A stretch of DNA of 47,747 bases from an uncultured Mucilaginibacter sp. GTDB taxonomy: Bacteria > Bacteroidota > Bacteroidia > Sphingobacteriales > Sphingobacteriaceae. Shown here in pieces: positions 17,715 through 25,397 of this stretch. The position numbers and the translations under genes were made by a program. The DNA is taken from NCBI GenBank assembly GCA_903927645.1, contig CAIYNX010000170.1:1-47747 (forward strand). The letters run 5' to 3'. The notes beneath the pieces were generated by a model. The model ran no database searches and was not told where the DNA came from. It saw nothing but the letters and a program-made list of their open reading frames with translations. How positions within the stretch are numbered: position 1 is the first letter of the stretch; every line of letters begins with the position of its first letter.

Positions 17715-18134
17715 ATGAAACGAACAGCACATGCCCACTGGAACGGTACATTGACCGCCGGTAAAGGTGAAATTTCCACCCAAAGTACTACCTTAAACAA
17801 TACCCAATTTTCGTTTAAAACACGCTTTCAAGATGGCATTGGCACAAACCCGGAAGAATTGATAGCAGCAGCACACGCCGGTTGCTTTACTATGGCCGTT
17901 GGCGCCGCTTTAAGTCAGGCAGGTTTTACTCCAGGCGATTTATCAACCCAGGCTATACTGGACTTGGATATGGCTGCCTTGAGCATAACAGGCATCCATC
18001 TGGAACTAAAAGGATCACTGATTGAGGGTGTTTCAGACGAAAAATTTCATGAAATTGCCACCGGAGCTAAAACAAATTGCATCATATCAAAAGCACTTAG
18101 CGTTCCTATTACATTAGAGGTTATATATGGGTAA
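17715..18134 (+). CDS. OsmC-family hydroperoxide reductase
   Basis: The 139-residue protein belongs to the OsmC/Ohr family, which reduces organic hydroperoxides with two active-site cysteines. These are C57 (AAAHAGCFTM) and C122 (TNCIISKAL), with E48 in NPEELIAAAH as the assisting residue. The short form starting KRTAHAHWNGTLTAGKGEI is of the OsmC rather than the Ohr subtype. It lies 48 nt after engB and ends at a strong hairpin shared with the convergent kinase gene. Confidence 0.9.
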   Translation: MKRTAHAHWNGTLTAGKGEISTQSTTLNNTQFSFKTRFQDGIGTNPEELIAAAHAGCFTMAVGAALSQAGFTPGDLSTQAILDLDMAALSITGIHLELKGSLIEGVSDEKFHEIATGAKTNCIISKALSVPITLEVIYG

Positions 18135-18146
18135 TAAGGCTATAAA

Positions 18147-18185
18147 CAAAAATGGTTAACGATAGGTAATCATTAACCATTTTTG
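18147..18185. terminator. Bidirectional terminator between osmC and the TPR kinase
   Basis: CAAAAATGGTTAA (18147-18159) and TTAACCATTTTTG (18173-18185) form a perfect 13-bp stem with a 13-nt loop. The A and T runs in the arms suit termination on both strands of the two convergent genes. Confidence 0.8.
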
Positions 18186-18205
18186 TTTTAAAGTATATTT
18201 ATTGT

Positions 18206-20428
18206 TTATAAAGTTCGAGACGGACCAATTGAAGTAGCCTTCATAGTACCAATAGGTATTGTAAAAGTAAATTCGGTACCTTCGCCAATTTTACTTTTTA
18301 CCCAAATTTTACCGTTGCACTTTTCAACCAGATCTTTACAAAAAAGCATCCCCATACCTGTACCGCTTTCATTTTGAGTGCCTACTTTACTATTCACTTT
18401 AGTTTTAAAAATCTTATCCAGTTGTTCCTCATTCATGCCTGTTCCTGTATCTTTTACAGAAATAAATATATTACTTTCGTCAAACTTTCCTGCTGTAATT
18501 TCTATATTATCATTTTGGTTCGAAAATTTAATGGCATTTGTAACCAAGTTTCTAATAACAATTCTTATCGAATTTGGGTCGGCCGAAACTATCAAATCAG
18601 CAGGTACATTATCAATTAAAGAAATCCCCTTTAAGGTAGCTTGTTCTTGGTAATTGCTTGTTTCAAAAATCACCACTTCCTTTATATAAAAACTTTTAGC
18701 AAAGTTTTCAAAGTTTTCCATTTGGCTATTAATCCAAAAAAGAAGCGTATCTAAAAAATCAGAAGTATATTCAAGCTTTTTTAAAACGCTAGGTATCATT
18801 TCAAGCATTTCATTGTATGATATTGTATCGTCTTGTAAAAGGCCAAACAAACCTCTAAGCGTACTTAGGGGAGCTCTTAAATCGTGTGCTAATACAGAAA
18901 TTAACCTATCTTTAAGCGAGTTTAAACTATTAAGTTTTTGAGCTTGCTCATCAATATCAGCCTTTTGATCAAGTACTTCCTTATTTTTAATTTCAAGCAT
19001 GGTATTAATTTTTTGTTGCTTGAGTCTTTGCAAATAATAAACCATTGATATAGCAATCATAGCTATAACCAATATCATTGAAACAGTATTTACCCAACGT
19101 TGTTGTGCTATACGTTGTTTATATGCAGCAACTTTCTCTTGTTGTTGAAGATCTTTTTGTTTTTGCTTTATATTAAAGTCTGCCTCCAAATTGAAGGATG
19201 TTAATTTCTGAATGTTTTCATTACTAAATAAACTATCTCTTAACTTATTATACTGAAAAAGCACTTCGTAAGCAACTTTGTAATTATTTAAACCTGCTAA
19301 AGAGTGATGTAGTTGCAGTAATGAATTTGAAAGCAAATCAAGGTAACCATATTTGTTAGCAACATCTTTCGCTTTAATGGCATAGGCATAAGCTTTTTCA
19401 TAATTTTTCTGTTCATTATAAAAACTAGCAAAAGCATTTAAAACCCTGATATTATCTGTATTTAGATCAAACTTGGTTGCTATTTCTGAAGCGTTTGAAA
19501 GATATTTAATTGCCATTTCATTTTTCTTTAAAAATGCATATGACAAACCAAGGTCTGTATTATTTAAACATAATAAATCCTTATTATCCAATAATTTAGC
19601 AATATTTAATGATTGCATTAAATAATCAATTGCCATATAATATTCCTTTTGCGCAAGATAGGTTTCGCCAATATTTAGGTAGGCAATACAAACTCTGGTT
19701 TGCGACTTAATGCCTTTGTACATAATTAAGGCTTTTTTGAAATAACCTAATGCCTTACTATGCATTTCCATGCTATTAAACACATCACCAATATCATTAT
19801 ATATATCGGCAACAATTGGCTTATTATTTAAAACAAGTTCTATTTCAAGTGATTTATAATAATAATCCAAGGCTAAGGTTGAATACTGCACTTTAGATGC
19901 ATAAACATTTGCTAAATCTTTGTAACCTTCTCCAATTCTTCTGGTATCGCCTAATTTTTTAGATATATCCAGCGATAGATTTAAATAATATAATTGAGAT
20001 TTAAAATCAGACGTAATACCGAAATAATAGGAATAGGAGGAATAACATTTACTTAAACCTTTTAAATCATGTATACTTTGAAAAAGAGATATAGCTTTAT
20101 TTATATTTTTCTTAAAATCTTGATAACTTCCTTTTGATTGACTTACATCTGCACTTAAAAATAATGCCAATGCCTCACCGTATTTATAATTGATTTTTTG
20201 AGAAAGGATTTTGGCCTTATTGGTATAAAAGAGTGTGCTGTCTGGATTGTTTTCGCTATATCTGGATGCAATTAAATTAAGGTAATTTATATATTGTGTA
20301 TCTGGTTTTAAGTCGTTTTTGTTTGAGATAACTATAATATTTTTGATACTATCAATACTATTACTATTTGAAGTAGCAAATAAATTAATGGGTATTAAGA
20401 AAAGGAAGATTTTTAAAAAAATTCTCAA
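18206..20428 (-). CDS. TPR-repeat sensor histidine kinase
   Basis: The 740-residue protein has a signal peptide (about 1-19), a sensor of tandem tetratricopeptide-like helices (about 50-400, e.g. IYNDIGDVFNSMEMHSKALGYFKKALIMYK), a coiled segment, one membrane helix (about 447-466), a second coiled coil (about 470-505) and a transmitter. The H-box is VLAHDLRAPLS with phospho-histidine H515; an N-box (VIRNLVTNAIKFSNQ), G1 (VKDTGTGM) and G2 (ESGTGMGMLF) are intact. TPR sensors of this layout are frequent in Bacteroidota. No response regulator is adjacent, so it is an orphan kinase. Its ligand, probably a peptide or protein in the periplasm, is unknown. Confidence 0.9.
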   Translation of the reverse strand: MRIFLKIFLFLIPINLFATSNSNSIDSIKNIIVISNKNDLKPDTQYINYLNLIASRYSENNPDSTLFYTNKAKILSQKINYKYGEALALFLSADVSQSKGSYQDFKKNINKAISLFQSIHDLKGLSKCYSSYSYYFGITSDFKSQLYYLNLSLDISKKLGDTRRIGEGYKDLANVYASKVQYSTLALDYYYKSLEIELVLNNKPIVADIYNDIGDVFNSMEMHSKALGYFKKALIMYKGIKSQTRVCIAYLNIGETYLAQKEYYMAIDYLMQSLNIAKLLDNKDLLCLNNTDLGLSYAFLKKNEMAIKYLSNASEIATKFDLNTDNIRVLNAFASFYNEQKNYEKAYAYAIKAKDVANKYGYLDLLSNSLLQLHHSLAGLNNYKVAYEVLFQYNKLRDSLFSNENIQKLTSFNLEADFNIKQKQKDLQQQEKVAAYKQRIAQQRWVNTVSMILVIAMIAISMVYYLQRLKQQKINTMLEIKNKEVLDQKADIDEQAQKLNSLNSLKDRLISVLAHDLRAPLSTLRGLFGLLQDDTISYNEMLEMIPSVLKKLEYTSDFLDTLLFWINSQMENFENFAKSFYIKEVVIFETSNYQEQATLKGISLIDNVPADLIVSADPNSIRIVIRNLVTNAIKFSNQNDNIEITAGKFDESNIFISVKDTGTGMNEEQLDKIFKTKVNSKVGTQNESGTGMGMLFCKDLVEKCNGKIWVKSKIGEGTEFTFTIPIGTMKATSIGPSRTL

Positions 20429-20520
20429 TGGTATATTACGCTTATTTTAAACACGGTGCAATAATGAAAATTAATAGCACAAAATTAATATTCTTTTTTG
20501 GCATGTTAAATAAAACAAAA

Positions 20521-20552
20521 AAAACCCGTCTTCGTTGCAGAAAACGGGTAAT
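20521..20552 (-). terminator. Intrinsic terminator of rpsT
   Basis: On the minus strand ACCCGT (20549-20544) pairs with ACGGGT (20529-20524) and is followed by a T-rich run at 20523 and below. It lies about 30 nt after the rpsT stop. A second small hairpin AGTCTT/AAGACT sits between them at 20557-20574. Confidence 0.7.
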
Positions 20553-20582
20553 TATTAGTCTTAATAAAAAGACTATAATATT

Positions 20583-20840
20583 TTAAAAGCTTAAGCTATT
20601 TACAAATTTAGTAAGCTTTGATTTATTATTTGAAGCTTTGTTTTTATGTATAACATTCTTTTTTGCAAGCCTATCAAGCATTGAAACTACTTTAACCAAA
20701 AGCACCTTTGCTTCATATTTACTGGTGGTAGTCCTTAATTTCTTTATAGCGTTTCTGGTAGTCTTTGCCTGATACCTATTGCGTAAACGCTTTGCCGCGT
20801 TGGCACGTATACGTTTTATTGATGATTTATGATTTGCCAT
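20583..20840 (-). CDS. rpsT: 30S ribosomal protein S20
   Basis: The 85-residue, highly basic protein begins [21 protein letters not shown], the standard S20 start, and continues with the helix-rich [54 protein letters not shown] typical of the family, here ending in SLSF. S20 binds the 5' domain of 16S rRNA during early 30S assembly. The gene is single, with a consensus promoter upstream and a hairpin terminator downstream. Confidence 0.96.
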   Translation of the reverse strand: MANHKSSIKRIRANAAKRLRNRYQAKTTRNAIKKLRTTTSKYEAKVLLVKVVSMLDRLAKKNVIHKNKASNNKSKLTKFVNSLSF

Positions 20841-20872
20841 TGTATAGCTAGTAATTTTTTATTTAAGGACTG

Positions 20873-20903
20873 CAAATATACAGCGATTTTTTTTAAAAAC
20901 AAA
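20873..20903 (-). promoter_or_regulatory. Consensus Bacteroidota promoter of rpsT
   Basis: On the minus strand TTTG (20903-20900), a 19-nt spacer and TATATTTG (20880-20873) match the Bacteroidota sigma-ABfr consensus TTTG-N19-TAnnTTTG exactly. The -7 box is about 33 nt before the rpsT start. Confidence 0.75.
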
Positions 20904-21025
20904 CCTCTTTTTTAAATAAGTTTTTAAACCCTATACATTATTGGAAAATTAAATAAATTATATTATTGATTAATTTATTAAACATTAGTATTAATTCTCT
21001 AAATTGCTAATTTTTAATAATTATC

Positions 21026-21961
21026 ATGAAAGTATTTTGGAAACTTATAACGGGGATTTTACTTACAACTACCTGTAGTTCATGGGGTTTTTTTGCCCAT
21101 TATCATATTAACCACCTAGCAGTTTTTATTTTACCCGAAAAGATGAAGGGCTTTTATGAAACAAATATTCAATATTTAACAGAACATGCTGTGAGTGCTG
21201 ATAAACGCAGATATGTTGATAGCAATGAGGCTCCAAAACATTTTTTAAATGCTGATCATTTTGGAAAAAATCCATTTAGTGCAATACCACAAAATTATTA
21301 CGATGCCGCAATTAAATTCACTGCAGATACCATCAATAAATATGGCATTTTGCCATGGGCTATTCAAAATAACTATTTTAGTTTGGTTAGGGCCTTAAAG
21401 CAACATGATACAACCGCTATTTTAGCAATTTCTGCCAATTTAGGGCATTATATTGCTGATGCTCATGTACCACTTCATTTAACTGAAAACTATAACGGTC
21501 AACTTACAAATCAGAATGGGGTACATGCATTATGGGAGAACCGTATACCTGAACTTTTATTTAGTAACTACCATTTATACCGTAGAAAGCCATATTACAT
21601 AACAAGTGCTATTAAGGAAGCATTTAGTATTTGCAAAGCATCCTTTAAATGTGTCGACTCGGTTTTAAAATATGAAAGTATTACCAACAAATCCTTTTCC
21701 ATGCAAAATAAATACACATTGGTTCTACATGGTAAAAAGAAAATTAAAGATTATGGTGTTGCTTATACTTTGGCCTATAATAAACTATTGAATGGTATGG
21801 TTGAACGAAGAATGAGATCGGCTATTCTTTCAATTAGCAGTTTTTGGTTTTCGGCATGGATTGATGCCGGAGAGCCCGATTTGAACAAATTAATTAAAAC
21901 TCCGTTAAAAAAAACTGAATTGAAAGCACTCCGTATTGAACAATTAAAATTTAAAAAATAA
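21026..21961 (+). CDS. Zinc-dependent phospholipase C / S1-P1 nuclease-fold protein
   Basis: The 311-residue protein has a signal peptide whose cleavage before W20 would expose a tryptophan N-terminus (WGFFAHYHINH), as needed for the first zinc of this fold. Other ligands are visible: H141-xxx-D145-x-H147 (LGHYIADAHVPLH) and H167-xxx-E171 (VHALWE), with H72/D77 in PKHFLNADH. The family includes bacterial phospholipase C and P1 nuclease. The substrate cannot be decided, since lipid and nucleic-acid enzymes share the site. It is monocistronic and convergent with dedA. Confidence 0.8.
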   Translation: MKVFWKLITGILLTTTCSSWGFFAHYHINHLAVFILPEKMKGFYETNIQYLTEHAVSADKRRYVDSNEAPKHFLNADHFGKNPFSAIPQNYYDAAIKFTADTINKYGILPWAIQNNYFSLVRALKQHDTTAILAISANLGHYIADAHVPLHLTENYNGQLTNQNGVHALWENRIPELLFSNYHLYRRKPYYITSAIKEAFSICKASFKCVDSVLKYESITNKSFSMQNKYTLVLHGKKKIKDYGVAYTLAYNKLLNGMVERRMRSAILSISSFWFSAWIDAGEPDLNKLIKTPLKKTELKALRIEQLKFKK

Positions 21962-22006
21962 AAGAACTTTTAACTAAATCAGCAATTTAATATTACTTGT
22001 TTTAGT

Positions 22007-22678
22007 TTATTTGTTAGCGGTATTTATTCTATTTGATTTAATTGCAGTATAAATAGGTGGCAAAATTGAAACTAGAATAATAATAACACCAACCAATGCA
22101 AAGTGAGATTTAAAAAAAGGAACGTTTCCTAGTAAATAGCCAGCAAATAAAAACACCACTATCCAGGAAACACCCCCAATTATATTATATAAACTATATT
22201 TCAAAAAAGGCATTCGGCCAATCCCGGCAACAAAAGGTGCTACTGTTCTTATTATTGGCATAAACCTGCTAAAAATTACAGCTGTTGCTCCATATTTATC
22301 AAAGAAGGCTTTTGTCTGTAAATAATAATCCAATTTTAAAATTTTATTCTTTTCCTTAAAAACCTTTGGTCCCAAATATCCACCTAGTAAATAATTTAAA
22401 GTATTACCCGTAAAGGCTGCCACAATTAAAATTAAACACAATAAATAAATGTTTAATCCAGTAACACCTCCGGCAATTAATGCACCTGATGCAAATAATA
22501 ATGAATCGCCTGGTAAAAAGGGGGTAATAACAAAACCTGTTTCAGCAAATATAATAGCAAACAAAATCAAATAGGTTAATGAATGATATTGAAGAATAAT
22601 GCTGGCGAGGTGTTTATCAATATGTATGATAAAATCAAGAAGGCTTTTTAGAATTTCCAATGCGTAAATTTTTAACAA
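22007..22678 (-). CDS. DedA-family inner-membrane protein
   Basis: The 223-residue polytopic protein has the DedA/VTT domain: FAETGFVITPFLPGDSLLF near the N-terminal re-entrant part and YGATAVIFSRFMPIIRTVAPFVAG with the conserved arginines. DedA proteins act in membrane homeostasis, probably as lipid (undecaprenyl phosphate or phospholipid) flippases. No linked pathway genes are present. It is 25 nt upstream of nothing on its own strand except the end of the gene block; the DUF4397 gene precedes it by 25 nt, so read-through from that gene is possible. Confidence 0.9.
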   Translation of the reverse strand: MLKIYALEILKSLLDFIIHIDKHLASIILQYHSLTYLILFAIIFAETGFVITPFLPGDSLLFASGALIAGGVTGLNIYLLCLILIVAAFTGNTLNYLLGGYLGPKVFKEKNKILKLDYYLQTKAFFDKYGATAVIFSRFMPIIRTVAPFVAGIGRMPFLKYSLYNIIGGVSWIVVFLFAGYLLGNVPFFKSHFALVGVIIILVSILPPIYTAIKSNRINTANK

Positions 22679-22703
22679 AAATATAAATAAAACTTAACCC
22701 ATT

Positions 22704-23396
22704 CTATTTATTGGTAATAATAGCCGAATTAAAAGCCGCCGAATCGGCCCGGTTTGAATATCCGTAGGTATATAAGGTATATAACTTGCCGTCTTGAACA
22801 GTAACAAGGGGCATTTCCTTAATTAAATTTGTTGAACCTGTTTCATTAATTTGTACATCATAATTACCAACCGGAACCTCAAGATAATCGCTCACTTTTT
22901 TATAAAATACTTTCGTAAAAATAGTGGAACCATTAATTGAAACATCTAACCCGCCACTTTCAGTTGGAGAAGCATTAATAAACCTTATTTTAGCGGTTCC
23001 TATTTTAGAAGCAGTTGCCGTATCAACTGTAAATATTTGATTAACAGTATTCTTTCCTGCGTCACCAATAATAAATAATGAATATTTGGCACCAGTTTTT
23101 AAGATATCACCTCTTGAGAAAAGAGGCGACAAAGTGCCGACTGCCGAACGAATTTGATACGGGGTATCAATAGATGGTACATAAAAATAGCCTTGGTTTA
23201 CGTTAAATTTTATAGGGTATTTGTTAACCTGCAAATAATCAATAAACAAATTGACTGAGCCTAAATCCGGACTTAAATTTAAAATTTGGTATTGAATATT
23301 TAACCCGGCCTTACTCGCAGTAGTTTTTCCACATGAATAAAACAATGGAATAACTGCGACGAATAAAAATATATTTTTATAACTTCTGCGGTACAT
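22704..23396 (-). CDS. DUF4397 lipoprotein, second of a pair
   Basis: The 230-residue protein has a lipoprotein signal (VAVIPLFYSCGKT, cysteine at about 22), so it is anchored in an envelope membrane. The mature part has two beta-rich DUF4397-type modules: LNLSPDLGSVNLFIDYLQVNK and IRFINASPTESGGLDVSINGSTIF, each an N-A/L-S-P-x-x-G pattern. DUF4397 proteins of Bacteroidota are surface or periplasmic with unknown function. It starts 7 nt after the stop of a paralogue with the same layout, so the two are a tandem duplicated operon. Confidence 0.85.
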   Translation of the reverse strand: MYRRSYKNIFLFVAVIPLFYSCGKTTASKAGLNIQYQILNLSPDLGSVNLFIDYLQVNKYPIKFNVNQGYFYVPSIDTPYQIRSAVGTLSPLFSRGDILKTGAKYSLFIIGDAGKNTVNQIFTVDTATASKIGTAKIRFINASPTESGGLDVSINGSTIFTKVFYKKVSDYLEVPVGNYDVQINETGSTNLIKEMPLVTVQDGKLYTLYTYGYSNRADSAAFNSAIITNK

Positions 23397-23402
23397 TTTA
23401 TA

Positions 23403-24113
23403 TTATTTATTAACCATTGCCCCCAAAGCAAATGCAGCACCACCAGCTCCCTTTAACAATCCTTTTGTAAATATGGTATTAACTGTATTTGGTTGAATAT
23501 TTATAGTTGTGTCAATTTTTGGATTTGAAATATTTGGCAAAAACACTTTTATCTCATTTAATCCACTTGATATTGAATTTGAAAGTGGTTTTGATGCAAA
23601 TGCTATTTGATTAAAGGAGGTTAAATTACCCGACTTAGCTATACCAACAGAAACTGTAATGCTCCCGGCATCGGGCGATAAATTTACGAACCTAATGGTA
23701 GCTGTGTTATTTGCTGTACTAGCAACTAAAGTATCATTAAGTACTAAAAAATTTTGATTAGGTAATTCGCCATATACATATATAGAATTTGCAACCGTTA
23801 TATTATTATTGGCGTTATATTGTAATGTTATTGCCTTACTAAATAATACCGAGGCATTGCCGCTTTTTTTGAATTGATAATTAGAAGTACCTGCCGGAAC
23901 CGTTTGGTTAACCAAGGCCCCTCCCGGAAATAAACCTGAGGTATTATTTTGCCTTGTGCCATTTATATAATAATTAAGTGTATCTGCAGAGGCATTTACT
24001 ATGGTAAGGGAAGCATTTTGAACGGCAGGAAATATATTATCATTGTTTTTACACGATAGAAAACAAAAAGAAAGAATGCTGTAGAGAAAAATATTTCTGC
24101 AATTCAAATTCAT
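23403..24113 (-). CDS. DUF4397 lipoprotein, first of a pair
   Basis: The 236-residue protein begins with a lipoprotein signal (SILSFCFLSCKNND, lipobox cysteine about 21). Two beta modules can be seen: TIVNASADTLNYYINGTRQ (about 36-56) and IRFVNLSPDAGSITVSVGIAK, the second with the same wording as in the downstream paralogue. Function unknown. The neighbouring copy differs enough that duplication is old. Confidence 0.85.
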   Translation of the reverse strand: MNLNCRNIFLYSILSFCFLSCKNNDNIFPAVQNASLTIVNASADTLNYYINGTRQNNTSGLFPGGALVNQTVPAGTSNYQFKKSGNASVLFSKAITLQYNANNNITVANSIYVYGELPNQNFLVLNDTLVASTANNTATIRFVNLSPDAGSITVSVGIAKSGNLTSFNQIAFASKPLSNSISSGLNEIKVFLPNISNPKIDTTINIQPNTVNTIFTKGLLKGAGGAAFALGAMVNK

Positions 24114-24240
24114 AAAAGGCCAATGATACTATAACTGCAAAAAATCTTAATTGTTATCCCTCCTGTAGGTTTTCCGAAAATTAAATACCCATAACACCTG
24201 TTTTAAAAGCATGCAGCACAATTTATTTAGTGCTATTAAC

Positions 24241-25365
24241 CTAGGCGTAGCTGTTTAACATAACAGGCATCACAAGCATTAATACGTCCTCGTTTTTATC
24301 TCCACCTTGAGGCAGTAATAAACCGGCACGGTTCGGGGTCGACATTTCAAGTACAACTTCTTCGCAACCCAGATTTTTAAGCATTTCAATTAAAAAGCGT
24401 GCGTTGAAACCTATTTCAATATCATCGCCATCATAAGCACAAAGTAATCGTTCATGAGCCTCATTAGCAAAGTCAATATCTTCTGAAGATATATTCAACT
24501 CATTGCCTGTAATTTTTAACCTAACCTGATGGGTTGTTTTATTTGCATAAATGGCTACCCTGCTCAGTGAACCTAAAAATGATAAACGATCAATGGTTAA
24601 CTTATTAGGGTTATTTAAAGGTATTACCGCTTCATAATCAGGGTAACGCTCGTCAATTAACCGGCATACAAGGTTTATATTACCAAACTTAAAAAACGCA
24701 CTGGTGCTGTTGTATTCAACTGCAACGTTTATATCTTCTGAAGGCAGTGATGATTTTAATAAGGTTAATGCTTTTTTAGGAAGAATGAAGGATGAAGTAC
24801 TTTCGGCTTTTGCATCCTTACGGCGATAGCGCACCAATTTATGCGCATCCGTTGCTACAAATGTTAAATAGGAAGTTGATAGCTGACAATAAACACCAGT
24901 CATAGCCGGACGAAGTTCATCGTTACTTACGGCAAAAATTGTTTTATTAATAGCCTCCGCCAAAACAGAAGCCGGTAAATTTACTGAAGAAGCATTTTCT
25001 ACCACCGGAATTTTTGGAAAATCTTCTCCGTTTTCGCCATTTAGCTTATATTTTCCATCACCGGCGTTTATTTCAATAGCGAAGGTTTTATCATCCACCG
25101 AAAAATTTACAGGTTGCTCCGGTAATGATTTCAAGGTTTCTAATAATATTCTGGATGGTATAGCAATACGACCGTTTTCTTTTGCTTCAACAGTTAATGA
25201 GGTAGTCATGCTGGTTTGCAAATCGGTAGCCGAAATAGTAAGGTTACCATCTTTTATCTCGAATAAAAAATTCTCTAATATTGGCAAAACAGTACTGCTA
25301 CTCAAAGCACCGCTAATAGCTTGCAATTGCTTTAATAAAATTGAAGTTGAAACTATGAATCTCAT
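24241..25365 (-). CDS. dnaN: DNA polymerase III subunit beta (sliding clamp)
   Basis: The 374-residue protein forms the dimeric clamp that tethers DNA polymerase. It starts MRFIVSTSILLKQLQAISGAL and shows three clamp domains, with the family pattern LPILENFLFEI, IPSRILLETLKSLPEQPV and the C-terminal VLMLVMPVMLNSY (usual MPM-type end). As is common in Bacteroidota it is not next to dnaA or recF; here it is 33 nt behind the fused gldFG gene, so it may be co-transcribed with the gld genes or use its own promoter overlapping gldFG's end. Confidence 0.96.
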   Translation of the reverse strand: MRFIVSTSILLKQLQAISGALSSSTVLPILENFLFEIKDGNLTISATDLQTSMTTSLTVEAKENGRIAIPSRILLETLKSLPEQPVNFSVDDKTFAIEINAGDGKYKLNGENGEDFPKIPVVENASSVNLPASVLAEAINKTIFAVSNDELRPAMTGVYCQLSTSYLTFVATDAHKLVRYRRKDAKAESTSSFILPKKALTLLKSSLPSEDINVAVEYNSTSAFFKFGNINLVCRLIDERYPDYEAVIPLNNPNKLTIDRLSFLGSLSRVAIYANKTTHQVRLKITGNELNISSEDIDFANEAHERLLCAYDGDDIEIGFNARFLIEMLKNLGCEEVVLEMSTPNRAGLLLPQGGDKNEDVLMLVMPVMLNSYA

Positions 25366-25397
25366 ATTTTGTTTTTAATCAATCAAAAGTAAAAAAT

